Source of the DNA: Patescibacteria group bacterium
GTDB taxonomy: Bacteria > Patescibacteriota > Minisyncoccia > Phycocordibacterales > Phycocordibacteraceae
DNA: 43,908 bases
Reading direction: 5' to 3'
Assembly (NCBI GenBank): GCA_029260935.1
Contig: JAJDCJ010000017.1
Location: forward strand, 1 to 43,908
The first letter of the stretch is position 1. Each line of letters opens with the position of its first letter. The position numbers and the translations under genes are program-made. The notes under the pieces were generated by a model. That model searched no databases. It had not been told where the DNA came from and saw only the letters and a list, made by a program, of their open reading frames with translations. This document shows, piece after piece, positions 24,977-32,885 of this stretch.

Positions 24977-25004
24977 TTGACTCTCACTACCCAACACGTA
25001 CAAT
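24977..25004 (+). promoter_or_regulatory. Putative lepB promoter (leaderless)
   Basis: TTGACT (24977-24982), 16-bp spacer, TACAAT (24999-25004), then 7 nt to the ATG at 25012. Confidence 0.6.
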
Positions 25005-25011
25005 ACACGTA

Positions 25012-25575
25012 ATGAAAAACACACAACGTGATGGTGTCGTTGATGATCTGGTTAAGTTCGCACTCATTGCTCTTCTTATTGTGTTGCCTATCCGTATTTT
25101 TATAGCCCAACCATTTATTGTGCGCGGGGCATCAATGGAACCGACCTTTTTTGGCAACGAATATCTCATTGTTGACCAACTCACCTACCGTTTTGAGGAC
25201 CCGGAGCGTGGTGATGTCATTATTTTGCGCTATCCTCGTGACGAATCCATCTTTTTTATAAAACGCGTCATTGGACTGCCCGGAGAGACTGTTGAAATTG
25301 TCGGTACAAGTGTAGTTATACAACGTGGAGATGACGCACCCCCACTCATTCTTAATGAAGAATTTATTCCTGAAGAAAAACTCCAAAATGAGTTCGGTAT
25401 CTACACCCTAAAAGAAGAAGAGTACTTTGTGCTCGGCGACAACCGCCGAGAGAGTTCTGACTCACGTTCATGGGGTGTGCTGACACGAGACAAAGTAGTG
25501 GGACGCGCAGCTCTGCGCCTCCTTCCAATAGGACGCACAGATATTCTTCCGGGCGATCAGATGTATCAACAATAA
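25012..25575 (+). CDS. lepB: Signal peptidase I
   Basis: 187 residues. Cleaves signal peptides at the outer face of the membrane. One transmembrane helix (LVKFALIALLIVLPIRIFIA, about 13-32) anchors it. The catalytic Ser41 lies in RGASMEPTF and the general-base Lys84 in FFIKRVIGLPGE, and the C-terminal box LGDNRRESSDSRSWG is present. The ATG at 25012 is favoured over an upstream start at 24886 because the promoter (TTGACT/TACAAT) sits 7 nt before it and the upstream stretch is repetitive and not conserved-looking. Its substrates here include the secreted proteins at 3238, 16556 and 33639. Confidence 0.94.
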   Translation: MKNTQRDGVVDDLVKFALIALLIVLPIRIFIAQPFIVRGASMEPTFFGNEYLIVDQLTYRFEDPERGDVIILRYPRDESIFFIKRVIGLPGETVEIVGTSVVIQRGDDAPPLILNEEFIPEEKLQNEFGIYTLKEEEYFVLGDNRRESSDSRSWGVLTRDKVVGRAALRLLPIGRTDILPGDQMYQQ

Positions 25576-25602
25576 TTATTACGTAAACAACACTTTTTAT
25601 AT

Positions 25603-26721
25603 ATGAGATCAATTGAACGAGGAGCGAAAAGAGAATCCCTAGACGCCTTAATTTTTTCAATTGCACAAGCGTATGGTTTTACCGCACCTCCTCTTTCGCT
25701 TACGAGAAAAGACATCGCAGACACTCCCGACCACGTTGATAAAGACCTCGGGCTCATTACAAGCATTTCACAAAAAATTGGACCCGTGACTCAAACGACC
25801 CAAGCATGGGCAACGGCAAAACGCGGCGGCGGAACTGCAATAGTGTTTGCTGCAGTCAGTCCAAAAATTTCAACCGCGCAGGCATTTGTCGTAAAGGCAG
25901 CACTTGCAACTGCCGAATCAGCAGGTTTTAGCGATCCTCTGGTAAAAATATCATCAGTGGGAGATGCTGAGTCACGAAAACGATATGTCCGAGAACTCGG
26001 AAACTTCTTCAAAAAAAATATAAAGGAAATACCGGAAGATATTGCAGTACTTTCGGTAAAAAATCCAGATGAGGCAATCAAAAAAATAAAAGAGAACGAG
26101 GAAATTACCCTCAACAGTATTCCTCGGACAATTGATTATCTCTCAGAGTCGTCCCGAAAAATAATGCTTGAAACAATTGACTTATTTGAGAAACTGGAAA
26201 TCACGTACGAACTTGACCCGAACCTTGCCTCTACACCTGACGTAAATCACGAGCTTGTGTTTGCGATCGTAGGAAAAAATAAAAAAGGAGAAGAGGTACA
26301 GGTAGCAACTGGAGGGCGACTAGAAAAACCACCGAAGAGAAACCAAAAGAAAGAAAAGAACGCACCTGAATTTATCGGCATGAACGTCTTTGTTCCCGAT
26401 CAGGTTACTATAAGAAAAAATGAAATTGCGCCAACACCTGCATGTTTTGTAGTGCATGTTGGAGAAGCAGCAAAAATTAAAGCATTCACTCTTCTTGATG
26501 CGCTCTGGCGTGCACACATTTCGCTCGGGCAAGCGCTCCTTGATGACACTATTCAAGACCAAATGGAAAAAGTGACTGAGTCCAAGGCAAAATACATGGC
26601 AATCATCGGACAAAGAGAGGCACTTGATAATACAGTGATTGTAAAGAATATGACCACTCAATTACAAGAAACAGTGCCCCTTGAAAAGCTTGTCAGTCGC
26701 ATGGGTCGCGTTAAAGTATAG
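25603..26721 (+). CDS. Histidyl-tRNA synthetase-like paralog, probably not a canonical HisRS
   Basis: 372 residues. The middle (AVSPKISTAQAFVVKAALAT, FSDPLVKISSVGDAESRKRYVRELGNFF) and the C-terminal anticodon-binding-like domain (CFVVHVGEAAKIKAFTLLDALWRAHISLGQ, ending VPLEKLVSRMG) follow the HisRS plan. So does EVQVATGGR, where HisRS has its GGRYDGL motif. However, class II motif 2 (FRxE with the ATP-binding Arg) and the second half of GGRYD are not visible, and the N-terminal region is shortened. It may be a HisZ-like regulator, a tRNA-binding protein or a divergent enzyme. It starts 27 nt after lepB. Confidence 0.72.
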   Translation: MRSIERGAKRESLDALIFSIAQAYGFTAPPLSLTRKDIADTPDHVDKDLGLITSISQKIGPVTQTTQAWATAKRGGGTAIVFAAVSPKISTAQAFVVKAALATAESAGFSDPLVKISSVGDAESRKRYVRELGNFFKKNIKEIPEDIAVLSVKNPDEAIKKIKENEEITLNSIPRTIDYLSESSRKIMLETIDLFEKLEITYELDPNLASTPDVNHELVFAIVGKNKKGEEVQVATGGRLEKPPKRNQKKEKNAPEFIGMNVFVPDQVTIRKNEIAPTPACFVVHVGEAAKIKAFTLLDALWRAHISLGQALLDDTIQDQMEKVTESKAKYMAIIGQREALDNTVIVKNMTTQLQETVPLEKLVSRMGRVKV

Positions 26722-26792
26722 CGCTTGTTTCCTCACACTTTGCGCAAGACGTAGCTTGCATATAAAGAAGCGGTGTGTTTTAATTGTCACAC

Positions 26793-27044
26793 ATGATTAC
26801 AGTATCAGTAGAAAAGAATGAGAACGAGAATACAACCTCGCTTATTCGTCGTTTCTCACGACGAGTACAAGGATCTGGTGTCGTGCGTCGCGCAAAAGGA
26901 ATTCGCTTTCACGCGCGTGCAATTTCAAAAACAAAACGCCGAACTTCAGCAGTCCGTAGATTACGCCGCACTGAAGATATGAAGGAAAAGGAGCTCCTGG
27001 GTCTTATTATTCCTCGCACAAGAGGGAGGGGCAGGGGAAGATAA
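26793..27044 (+). CDS. rpsU: Ribosomal protein S21 (bS21)
   Basis: 83 residues from the ATG, very basic. The S21 core is visible: ITVSVEKNENENTTSLIRRFSRRVQGSGVV, then RRAKGIRFHARAISKTKRR and a basic tail with GRGRGR. A TTG codon 9 nt upstream is in frame but the ATG is favoured, with TAATTG 6 nt before it. A small-subunit protein involved in initiation. It lies just upstream of ybeY. Confidence 0.85.
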   Translation: MITVSVEKNENENTTSLIRRFSRRVQGSGVVRRAKGIRFHARAISKTKRRTSAVRRLRRTEDMKEKELLGLIIPRTRGRGRGR

Positions 27045-27063
27045 TACTCGCCCACAAGCATCA

Positions 27064-27459
27064 ATGGACACATTTGCAATCACCAATGGCACACGAGGCA
27101 CCCTTCCTCGGGTGCCATTTTTAGTAATGAAAGAGAAAATACTGGGCAAAAGATATTCACTCTCGTTAGTGTTTATAGGTACTTCGCGCATGAGACGGCT
27201 CAATGCCACATACCGAAAAAAGGATATGCCGACTGATATCCTCTCTTTTCCCCTCTCAAAAACTGAAGGTGAGATGTTTATTAATCGAAATGTTGCCGAT
27301 ACGAAGGCAAAAGACTTCGGGCTCTCTACAATGCACTATTTCTCCTATATATTTATCCACGGTTGTTTGCATTTGAAGGGAATGGAACACGGGCGTACAA
27401 TGGAAAAAGAGGAAGACTCGTGGTGTCGCGTATTTACTATACCTACCTCTACCCGATAG
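27064..27459 (+). CDS. ybeY: Endoribonuclease YbeY
   Basis: 131 residues. A zinc-dependent RNase for 16S rRNA 3'-end maturation and ribosome quality control. The metal motif IHGCLHLKGMEH supplies His99, His103 and His109. The preceding RRLNATYRKKDMPTDILSFPL is the typical YbeY substrate-channel region. It is slightly shorter than usual (about 150). It follows rpsU by 19 nt, another ribosome-linked gene. Confidence 0.93.
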   Translation: MDTFAITNGTRGTLPRVPFLVMKEKILGKRYSLSLVFIGTSRMRRLNATYRKKDMPTDILSFPLSKTEGEMFINRNVADTKAKDFGLSTMHYFSYIFIHGCLHLKGMEHGRTMEKEEDSWCRVFTIPTSTR

Positions 27460-27487
27460 CGCGCTCAAGAGTCCCCACATATAACCT

Positions 27488-28657
27488 ATGGGAAAACGCA
27501 TTGCAGTAGGAATTGATATTGGTACATACCAAGTGCGTGTAGTCGTGGCTCGTGAATCAGAAAATGATGCTCGTTCTCCTAAAGTGATCGGCACAGGGTT
27601 CACTGAAAGCAAGGGACTGCGTCACGGCTACATTACCAATGTTCCTGACGTGACCCGCACAATAGCGCGGGCAGTAGCGCAAGCTGAGGAAACCGCACAT
27701 ATAAAAATACGGAGTGCATTTCTTTCAGTTGGCGGTATTGGGCTGGACGAAATCCGCGCCCGCGGTGAAACCATTATCGCGCGTGCCGACGCTGAAATAA
27801 CCGACCTTGATGTTGAACGCGCCATTGACGCATCTGAACAAAATGTAAAGAGCCAGCTCACCAACAGACGAATACTCCACACTATCCCAAGTACCTATCT
27901 CGTTGATGGAGCCGAGGTGTTGGGTAAACCACAGGGCATGAAGGGCTCAAAACTCACCGTTGAGACACTTTTTATAACCAGTCTAGAACAACACGTAAAT
28001 GATTTAATAGAAGCGGTAGAGGCAGCTGACATCTCAGTAGGCGACGTTATGGCGTCCCCCTTGGCAGGTTCAATAGTAACGGTCACCAACGCTGAAAAGC
28101 GCGCAGGTTCGGTGCTGGCAAACATTGGCGCAGAAACAGTATCCATCGTCGTGTTTGAAAACGGCATCCCCTTCTCTCTTAAGGTGTTTAAAATCGGTTC
28201 AATGGACATCACGAATGACATCGCACTGGGCTTACGCATCTCACTTGAAGAAGCAGAGCATCTCAAACTTGGTGCGATTATTGGCACCACCTATCCAAAG
28301 AAAAAATATGATGACATACTTTCCGCTCGCCTCACTGATATTTTTGAACTGATAGACGCACACCTAAAGAAGTTACGGAAAGACCAACTATTGCCGGCAG
28401 GCATCATTCTTTCAGGAGGAGGCGCCGGTATTGGCTCTATTAAAGAAATAGCAGAGAGTGCCTTAAAACTCCCCTCAAAAACAATTTCACTGAACGGTTT
28501 GCAAGGAGGGAAAATAAAAGACTCATCGTGGGCAGTTGCCTATGGTCTCACGATATGGGGATTGACCGGAGAAAGTGCAGAAAAAAGCGCAATGAAAAAT
28601 GCATTCGGGAAGATAGGGGGCACTATTAACAACTTTTTCAAACAATTTCTTCCGTGA
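27488..28657 (+). CDS. ftsA: Cell division protein FtsA
   Basis: 389 residues of an actin-fold ATPase that tethers FtsZ to the membrane. Phosphate 1 motif VGIDIGTYQVRVVV at the start, the FtsA 1C domain with SAFLSVGGIG, phosphate 2 in GSVLANIGAETVSIVVFENG, adenosine motif LPAGIILSGGGAGIGSI. The C-terminal end (GKIGGTINNFFKQFLP) is amphipathic and could be the membrane-targeting helix. It lies immediately upstream of ftsZ, the classical order. Confidence 0.95.
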   Translation: MGKRIAVGIDIGTYQVRVVVARESENDARSPKVIGTGFTESKGLRHGYITNVPDVTRTIARAVAQAEETAHIKIRSAFLSVGGIGLDEIRARGETIIARADAEITDLDVERAIDASEQNVKSQLTNRRILHTIPSTYLVDGAEVLGKPQGMKGSKLTVETLFITSLEQHVNDLIEAVEAADISVGDVMASPLAGSIVTVTNAEKRAGSVLANIGAETVSIVVFENGIPFSLKVFKIGSMDITNDIALGLRISLEEAEHLKLGAIIGTTYPKKKYDDILSARLTDIFELIDAHLKKLRKDQLLPAGIILSGGGAGIGSIKEIAESALKLPSKTISLNGLQGGKIKDSSWAVAYGLTIWGLTGESAEKSAMKNAFGKIGGTINNFFKQFLP

Positions 28658-28759
28658 GAGACATTGAAAACGATACATAAGTGAGAAAAGTCAAGTGCTT
28701 CACTTTGCTCCTCAATGCGCGTATCATGGGTTTAATTAAAAACGGTAACCATAAAAGAC

Positions 28760-29965
28760 ATGCCAAAAGTACATCAAGAAATGGAATCAACTGCACGAAT
28801 TAGAGTTGTTGGAGTTGGTGGTTCAGGAAAAAACGCAGTCAACCACATGATCTCGGCAAAAGTACGTGGAGTTGATTTTATTGTTATAAACACTGACGCA
28901 CAGGATCTGCAACAGTCGCTTGCCAAAAGTAAAATTCATATCGGAAAAAACCTTACCCGTGGACTTGGTGCAGGAATGAATCCTGAACTTGGACAACGCG
29001 CAGCTGAAGAAACACAGTCTGAAATACAAGATGCACTTCGTGGCTCCGACATGATCTTCATCGCAGGAGGTGAAGGTGGAGGAACCGGTACCGGATCAGC
29101 ACCGGTAATCGCACGTATCGCACGCGAAATGGGAGCGCTGACCGTTGGCGTAGTGACGAAGCCGTTTTCTTTTGAAGGTCAGCAACGTATGCGCCTTGCG
29201 GAAAGTGGTCTGGAGGAGTTGAGGAAAGAAGTAGACGCATTGATCGTTATTCCAAACGACCGTCTCCTTGCTGTTGTTGACCAAAACACTACCGTTAAGA
29301 GTGCCTTTGCTATGAGTGATGAAATACTGCGCCAGGCAGTTGAAGGCGTCTCTGACCTCATCACCACCCCCGGCAGTATCAATCTAGACTTTGCTGACAT
29401 CAAAGCAATTATGGAAGACGCCGGGAGCGCTCTTATGGGCGTTGGTCTCAGCGACGGCGACAAGCGCGCAGAGGAAGCCGCACGTTTGGCTATCTCTTCT
29501 CCCCTTCTTGATATCTCAATTACCGGAGCCAAGGGCGTCTTACTTTCAATTGCAGGTGGTGAAGATTTGGGACTCTTGGAAGTACAGGCCGCCGCTCAAG
29601 TGGTTACTGAAACTATTGATAAAAACGCGAAAGTTATATTCGGTACCAGTAAAGACGAGCGCCTCAAACGAGGCGAAGTACGCGTGACCGTTATTGCAAC
29701 TGGATTTGCCGACGAGCCGGGTAGTGGTCGTGGAGCTCCCCTGTTTCAAATGACCGGTAACAAAAAAGACAAAAAAGAAACAGAAGAGGATCGTTCAGGA
29801 AAAATATATAATACCGTGCTTCCTTCAGGAGAAGAAGACACCGAAGAGGCGACAAAAAAAGATGAGACTGCTACTAAAAAAACAACACCAAAAGCAGACG
29901 AAGACGAGGATGATTGGGGTGCAGTTCCCGCGTTTCTCAGACGCAGTAGAAAGAATCAAGACTAG
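28760..29965 (+). CDS. ftsZ: Cell division protein FtsZ
   Basis: 401 residues of the tubulin-like GTPase forming the division ring. The N-terminal GVGGSGKNAVNHM, the GTP signature GGEGGGTGTGSAP (103-115), and the T7 loop with NLDFADIKAIMEDAG are intact. A charged, disordered linker rich in Lys, Glu and Thr (about 325-385) leads to the C-terminal peptide DDWGAVPAFLRR, the expected FtsA-binding tail. About 100 bp separate it from ftsA; a strong terminator follows. Confidence 0.97.
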   Translation: MPKVHQEMESTARIRVVGVGGSGKNAVNHMISAKVRGVDFIVINTDAQDLQQSLAKSKIHIGKNLTRGLGAGMNPELGQRAAEETQSEIQDALRGSDMIFIAGGEGGGTGTGSAPVIARIAREMGALTVGVVTKPFSFEGQQRMRLAESGLEELRKEVDALIVIPNDRLLAVVDQNTTVKSAFAMSDEILRQAVEGVSDLITTPGSINLDFADIKAIMEDAGSALMGVGLSDGDKRAEEAARLAISSPLLDISITGAKGVLLSIAGGEDLGLLEVQAAAQVVTETIDKNAKVIFGTSKDERLKRGEVRVTVIATGFADEPGSGRGAPLFQMTGNKKDKKETEEDRSGKIYNTVLPSGEEDTEEATKKDETATKKTTPKADEDEDDWGAVPAFLRRSRKNQD

Positions 29966-29988
29966 ATATATTTAGAGAGAGTCTACAA

Positions 29989-30015
29989 AAAGGCCCCGCC
30001 TACGGCGGGGCCTTT
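29989..30015 (+). terminator. Intrinsic terminator after ftsZ
   Basis: GC-rich stem AAAGGCCCCGCC/GGCGGGGCCTTT with loop TAC, 24 nt after the ftsZ stop codon. Confidence 0.8.
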
Positions 30016-30100
30016 GCTATAATAAACAGTATCTCACTTGATAAAACAACAGTGATACATTAATTAATGTGAGACTATATGTACCCCGTTAGAAGTCTTT

Positions 30101-30133
30101 GGTAGAAAAAATTTGATTCAAATTTTTTCTACC
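30101..30133. repeat. Inverted repeat upstream of trxB
   Basis: Perfect arms GGTAGAAAAAATTTG and CAAATTTTTTCTACC around a 3-nt loop, 45 nt before the trxB start. A further GGTAGAAA follows at 30139. It could be a terminator or an operator. Confidence 0.55.
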
Positions 30134-30177
30134 CTGGCGGTAGAAACGGATATTAAGTAAATTAACGTAACAATAGT

Positions 30178-31134
30178 ATGAATACAAACCAAGAGCAGAC
30201 TTCTAACGAGGTGTACGACGTCGCGATAATTGGAGGAGGTCCAGGAGGTGCAGCAGCTGCGGTATATGCCGCACGAAAATTACTCAAAACCGTTTTTATA
30301 ACTAAAGACTTTGGCGGACAAAGTGTTGTCTCAACCGATATCCAAAACTGGATAGGTACCCCAAATATATCAGGAGAAAAACTAGCAAAGAATCTTGAAG
30401 CGCATGTCAGGGCCTATGCAGGTGACGTCGTTGATATAAAAACCAATGACGTAGTGTCAAAAGTTGTCAAAGAAAACGACCATTTCACTATTACCACAGA
30501 GAGTGGTGCACCCTATACAGCAAAAGCAATTCTTGTAACCACCGGGGGTGACCGCAAACGACTTCCTGCAAAAGGAGCCGACACCTTTGAAAACAAGGGA
30601 GTAACCTATTGTGCTTCGTGCGATGGCCCACTCTTTGCAGGACTTGATGTTGCCGTCGTGGGCGGTGGTAATGCAGGGTTTGAAACAGCCGCACAACTTT
30701 TGGCCTACACTAAATCAGTCACTCTTTTGCAACGTACTAATGAATTCAAAGCAGATCCAAAAACCGTTGAAAAAGTACTCAGCCATCCTCATATGACCGG
30801 CATTCTGAACGCTGAAACAACGGAAGTGCTGGGTGACACGTTTGTCTCGGGGCTTACGTATACAGACATAAAAACTGACGAGGAAAAAGAGATCCCAGTC
30901 AGTGGTATTTTTGTTGAAATCGGTATAATACCTAACACCAACTTCCTAGGCGATATGGCTGAGCTTGATCAGATTAAACGAATTGTTGTTGATCCAAAAA
31001 ACCAACGGACGAGCGTTGATGGCATGTGGGCGGCAGGCGACTGCACCGATAGTCTCTACCACCAAAACAATATCGCAGCGGGGGACGCCGTAAAAGCACT
31101 TGAGGATATATACCTCTACCTGAGCACCCAATAA
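30178..31134 (+). CDS. trxB: Thioredoxin reductase (TrxB family)
   Basis: 318 residues of a flavoprotein reducing thioredoxin with NADPH. FAD motif VAIIGGGPGGAAAAVYAA (15-32), redox motif CASCDG with Cys145 and Cys148, NADPH motif AVVGGGNAGFETAAQLL (about 164-180) and C-terminal AAGDCTD. It likely supports the peroxiredoxin at 1.0-1.6 kb, although no thioredoxin lies in this window. It is a single gene between a 5' inverted repeat and a 50-nt palindromic terminator. Confidence 0.94.
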   Translation: MNTNQEQTSNEVYDVAIIGGGPGGAAAAVYAARKLLKTVFITKDFGGQSVVSTDIQNWIGTPNISGEKLAKNLEAHVRAYAGDVVDIKTNDVVSKVVKENDHFTITTESGAPYTAKAILVTTGGDRKRLPAKGADTFENKGVTYCASCDGPLFAGLDVAVVGGGNAGFETAAQLLAYTKSVTLLQRTNEFKADPKTVEKVLSHPHMTGILNAETTEVLGDTFVSGLTYTDIKTDEEKEIPVSGIFVEIGIIPNTNFLGDMAELDQIKRIVVDPKNQRTSVDGMWAAGDCTDSLYHQNNIAAGDAVKALEDIYLYLSTQ

Positions 31135-31153
31135 ACTGGAACCTACACAAACA

Positions 31154-31203
31154 ACAAGAAAACACCCGAAAATGGCGTACGCCATTTTCGGGTGTTTTCT
31201 TGT
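31154..31203. terminator. Bidirectional terminator between trxB and a convergent gene
   Basis: A perfect 50-nt palindrome (arms ACAAGAAAACACCCGAAAAT plus GGCGT) between convergent genes, with T-rich ends on both strands. Confidence 0.8.
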
Positions 31204-31209
31204 CTTATA

Positions 31210-31455
31210 TCATTTTTCAGGAAAAAAAGTCTGATGCCCTCCATAGATGGCAAGTAATGTACCCGCAATAAAACCTCCTCCTTCAAAGGAAAACCACTCA
31301 CCCGCCTCTCCCGTTAGGTACGCAAACGCTCCCGCCACCAAAAGACCAGTTAAAAAATATCCCGCCCCCTCCTTACGAGAACCCAAAAGATTTTGAGAAG
31401 ACTTTGTTGTTTGTTCTGGTGCTCTATAATCTTCAATTTTTACAACATTGTTCAT
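31210..31455 (-). CDS. Small membrane protein (hypothetical)
   Basis: 81 residues with a polar N-terminal 30 residues (KIEDYRAPEQTTKSSQNLLGSRKE), then two short Gly-rich hydrophobic segments (YFLTGLLVAGAFAYLTG and GGFIAGTLLAIYGG) separated by EAGEWFSFE. No known domain. Consensus-like TATAAT lies about 32 nt upstream. It converges with trxB at the shared terminator. Confidence 0.6.
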   Translation of the reverse strand: MNNVVKIEDYRAPEQTTKSSQNLLGSRKEGAGYFLTGLLVAGAFAYLTGEAGEWFSFEGGGFIAGTLLAIYGGHQTFFPEK

Positions 31456-31549
31456 AAAAGTATGTTTATTTACTACGAATAATATTATACAACATATCTT
31501 AGATTAAAACAAGAAAGTCCATGTAGAAAAAACCCACTGATTGATCAAC

Positions 31550-31576
31550 AATGATGGACGTCCGACGTCCATCATT
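31550..31576. repeat. TCGGA-centred palindrome 1
   Basis: Arms AATGATGGACG and complement around TCCGA (TCGGA on the minus strand). One of four such hairpins between 31.5 and 32.8 kb. Confidence 0.6.
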
Positions 31577-31602
31577 GTCCTGGTCTGCTAGTGCTCCCTT
31601 CA

Positions 31603-31734
31603 CCCGCACACTAACTTTGGCATTATAGATTTTGCGCGCTCTTGATGTGCATTTCAAATAACGGCGGTGCTCGCGCGTCTCAGACTTGGCGCGTACTCCA
31701 TACTGCTGGCGCGATGCCAAAGTTAGTGTGCGGG
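31603..31734. repeat. 21-bp inverted repeat overlapping the alkA-like stop codon
   Basis: A 21-bp arm at 31603-31623 is the exact complement of 31714-31734, with a 90-nt interior. The right arm contains the last four codons and stop of the glycosylase gene, so its mRNA 3' end can fold back on the downstream arm. The interior encodes no supported protein. Confidence 0.6.
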
Positions 31735-32349
31735 CTCATCCGCCAAACGCCACAGGTACCAGCTGGCAATGGTGCGGTAGGGCTTCCAGGGCTCTGCAAG
31801 TTTTTTCATTTTTTCAGGGTTCGGCAACGTGCGTAAATTAAAGAGTCTTTGAAAACCCTTCTGAATACCCAAGTCCCCCGTCGGTAAAATATCCGGTCGG
31901 TGCAATGTAAACATTAAAAACATATCAGCAGTCCATGGTCCCACCCCCTTCACGGCAATAATATGTGCACGGATATCCTCGTCTTCCATAGAGGAAAACT
32001 TACGAGGATTAACCGAACCATCTAAGAATTTTACTGAAAGGTCATGTAAATACCCTGCTTTCTGTCCTGAAAGACCCACTGAGCGTAGTTTCGCCTCAGA
32101 CGTTGTGCTGAGCGCTTCAGGCGTTGGGTAGTGCTCTTTTGGGTACAACGCTAAGAACCTGCCAAGAATAGTCCCTGCCGCCTTTCCTGAAAGTTGCTGA
32201 TAGACAATGGCACGAATAAGCGCCTCAAATGGCTTCTTCCCTTTTTGCCCACGGTCAAACTCCGGCTGTGGGTAGCGGGTAATGAGGCTCTTGAGGTGCA
32301 TGTCCTTTTTCAAAGCAAAAAGGGCGTCATTGATGAGCTGTTTTTGCAT
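31723..32349 (-). CDS. HhH-GPD DNA glycosylase (AlkA / 3-methyladenine glycosylase II type)
   Basis: About 208 residues. Excises alkylated bases in base-excision repair. Helix-hairpin-helix VKGVGPWTADMFLMF and the catalytic Asp in LPTGDLGIQKG are clear, preceded by RAIVYQQLSGKAAGTI and VGLSGQKAGYLHDL, as in AlkA. The N-terminal TATA-like domain of E. coli AlkA is absent. The start at 32349 is chosen because TATAGT ends 6 nt upstream and the upstream in-frame extension runs through a palindrome (32375-32405). The stop lies inside an inverted repeat. Confidence 0.88.
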   Translation of the reverse strand: MQKQLINDALFALKKDMHLKSLITRYPQPEFDRGQKGKKPFEALIRAIVYQQLSGKAAGTILGRFLALYPKEHYPTPEALSTTSEAKLRSVGLSGQKAGYLHDLSVKFLDGSVNPRKFSSMEDEDIRAHIIAVKGVGPWTADMFLMFTLHRPDILPTGDLGIQKGFQRLFNLRTLPNPEKMKKLAEPWKPYRTIASWYLWRLADEPAH

Positions 32350-32355
32350 CTCGCC

Positions 32356-32361
32356 ACTATA
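32356..32361 (-). promoter_or_regulatory. Putative -10 box of the glycosylase gene (leaderless)
   Basis: TATAGT on the minus strand ends 6 nt before the ATG at 32349. Confidence 0.45.
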
Positions 32362-32374
32362 ACATTCTGCCCAT

Positions 32375-32405
32375 CCACCGTTGGACGTCGGACGTCCAAC
32401 GGTGG
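32375..32405. repeat. TCGGA-centred palindrome 2
   Basis: Arms CCACCGTTGGACG and complement around TCGGA, just upstream of the glycosylase promoter. The inner GGACG-TCGGA-CGTCC part is the same as in palindrome 1. Confidence 0.6.
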
Positions 32406-32538
32406 GGCCGACCCGTGGCCAACGCAAAAGATATCCACACAAAAATGATGCACAAAGTGCTTGTGAAAGAAAAAATGATTCTATACTTCAATCGTTATTC
32501 GCTATTAACCAGCGCGTAACCTAAACACAGCAAAAGAA

Positions 32539-32601
32539 ATGAAAAAGAAAAAGGCGGCGGTAAAAAAGACCACTGCCAAAAAAATGACCAAAAAGAAATA
32601 G
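32539..32601 (+). CDS. Tiny lysine-rich peptide (20 residues), hypothetical
   Basis: The frame reads MKKKKAAVKKTTAKKMTKKK and is flanked by signs of a real transcript: TTGTGA/TATACT (15-bp spacing) about 60 nt upstream and an intrinsic terminator 17 nt downstream. Half the residues are lysine, so it may bind nucleic acid or be a basic structural peptide. It could also be a chance frame within a small RNA gene. Confidence 0.45.
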   Translation: MKKKKAAVKKTTAKKMTKKK

Positions 32602-32617
32602 CGTGCTCTTTCTTCCC

Positions 32618-32643
32618 AAAAACCCGCCTCTCGGCGGGTTTTT
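32618..32643 (+). terminator. Intrinsic terminator after the tiny Lys-rich ORF
   Basis: AAAAACCCGCC/GGCGGGTTTTT with loop TCTC. Confidence 0.75.
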
Positions 32644-32719
32644 GGTTTGCTTCTCTACCTCTACCCCACCCGAACTAACGACTGAATTAATTCGGTTGTA
32701 GTTCGGTTTCCATACTTGG

Positions 32720-32750
32720 TCAAAATCGGACATCGGATGTCCGATTTTGA
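32720..32750. repeat. TCGGA-centred palindrome 3
   Basis: Arms TCAAAATCGGACA and complement around TCGGA. Confidence 0.6.
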
Positions 32751-32766
32751 TAGTTTTAATTTGTGA

Positions 32767-32793
32767 AAATGTAGCTGTCGGACAGCTACATTT
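32767..32793. repeat. TCGGA-centred palindrome 4
   Basis: Arms AAATGTAGCTG and complement around TCGGA. A partial extra copy of CAGCTACATTT follows. Further right, at about 32847-32876, lies an AAATGGGGTC/GACCCCATTT inverted repeat related to one at about 40432-40449. The 240 bases up to the CYTH gene hold only these repeats. Confidence 0.6.
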
Positions 32794-32885
32794 CAGCTAC
32801 ATTTTCAACAACATTCCTGTGGTCACTCGTCACCTGTGGCCCACATGGAAATGGGGTCAGACCCCATTTTCCATTTTCTGTTCTA

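Noticed and set aside
24886-25011. N-terminal extension of signal peptidase I
   Set aside because: The stretch is low in complexity (repeated TGCTC/CACTG-like words), and a promoter ending 7 nt before the later ATG would lie inside it.
31499-31720. 73-codon minus-strand frame
   Set aside because: It spans two inverted repeats and overlaps no conserved motif; composition looks like a shadow.
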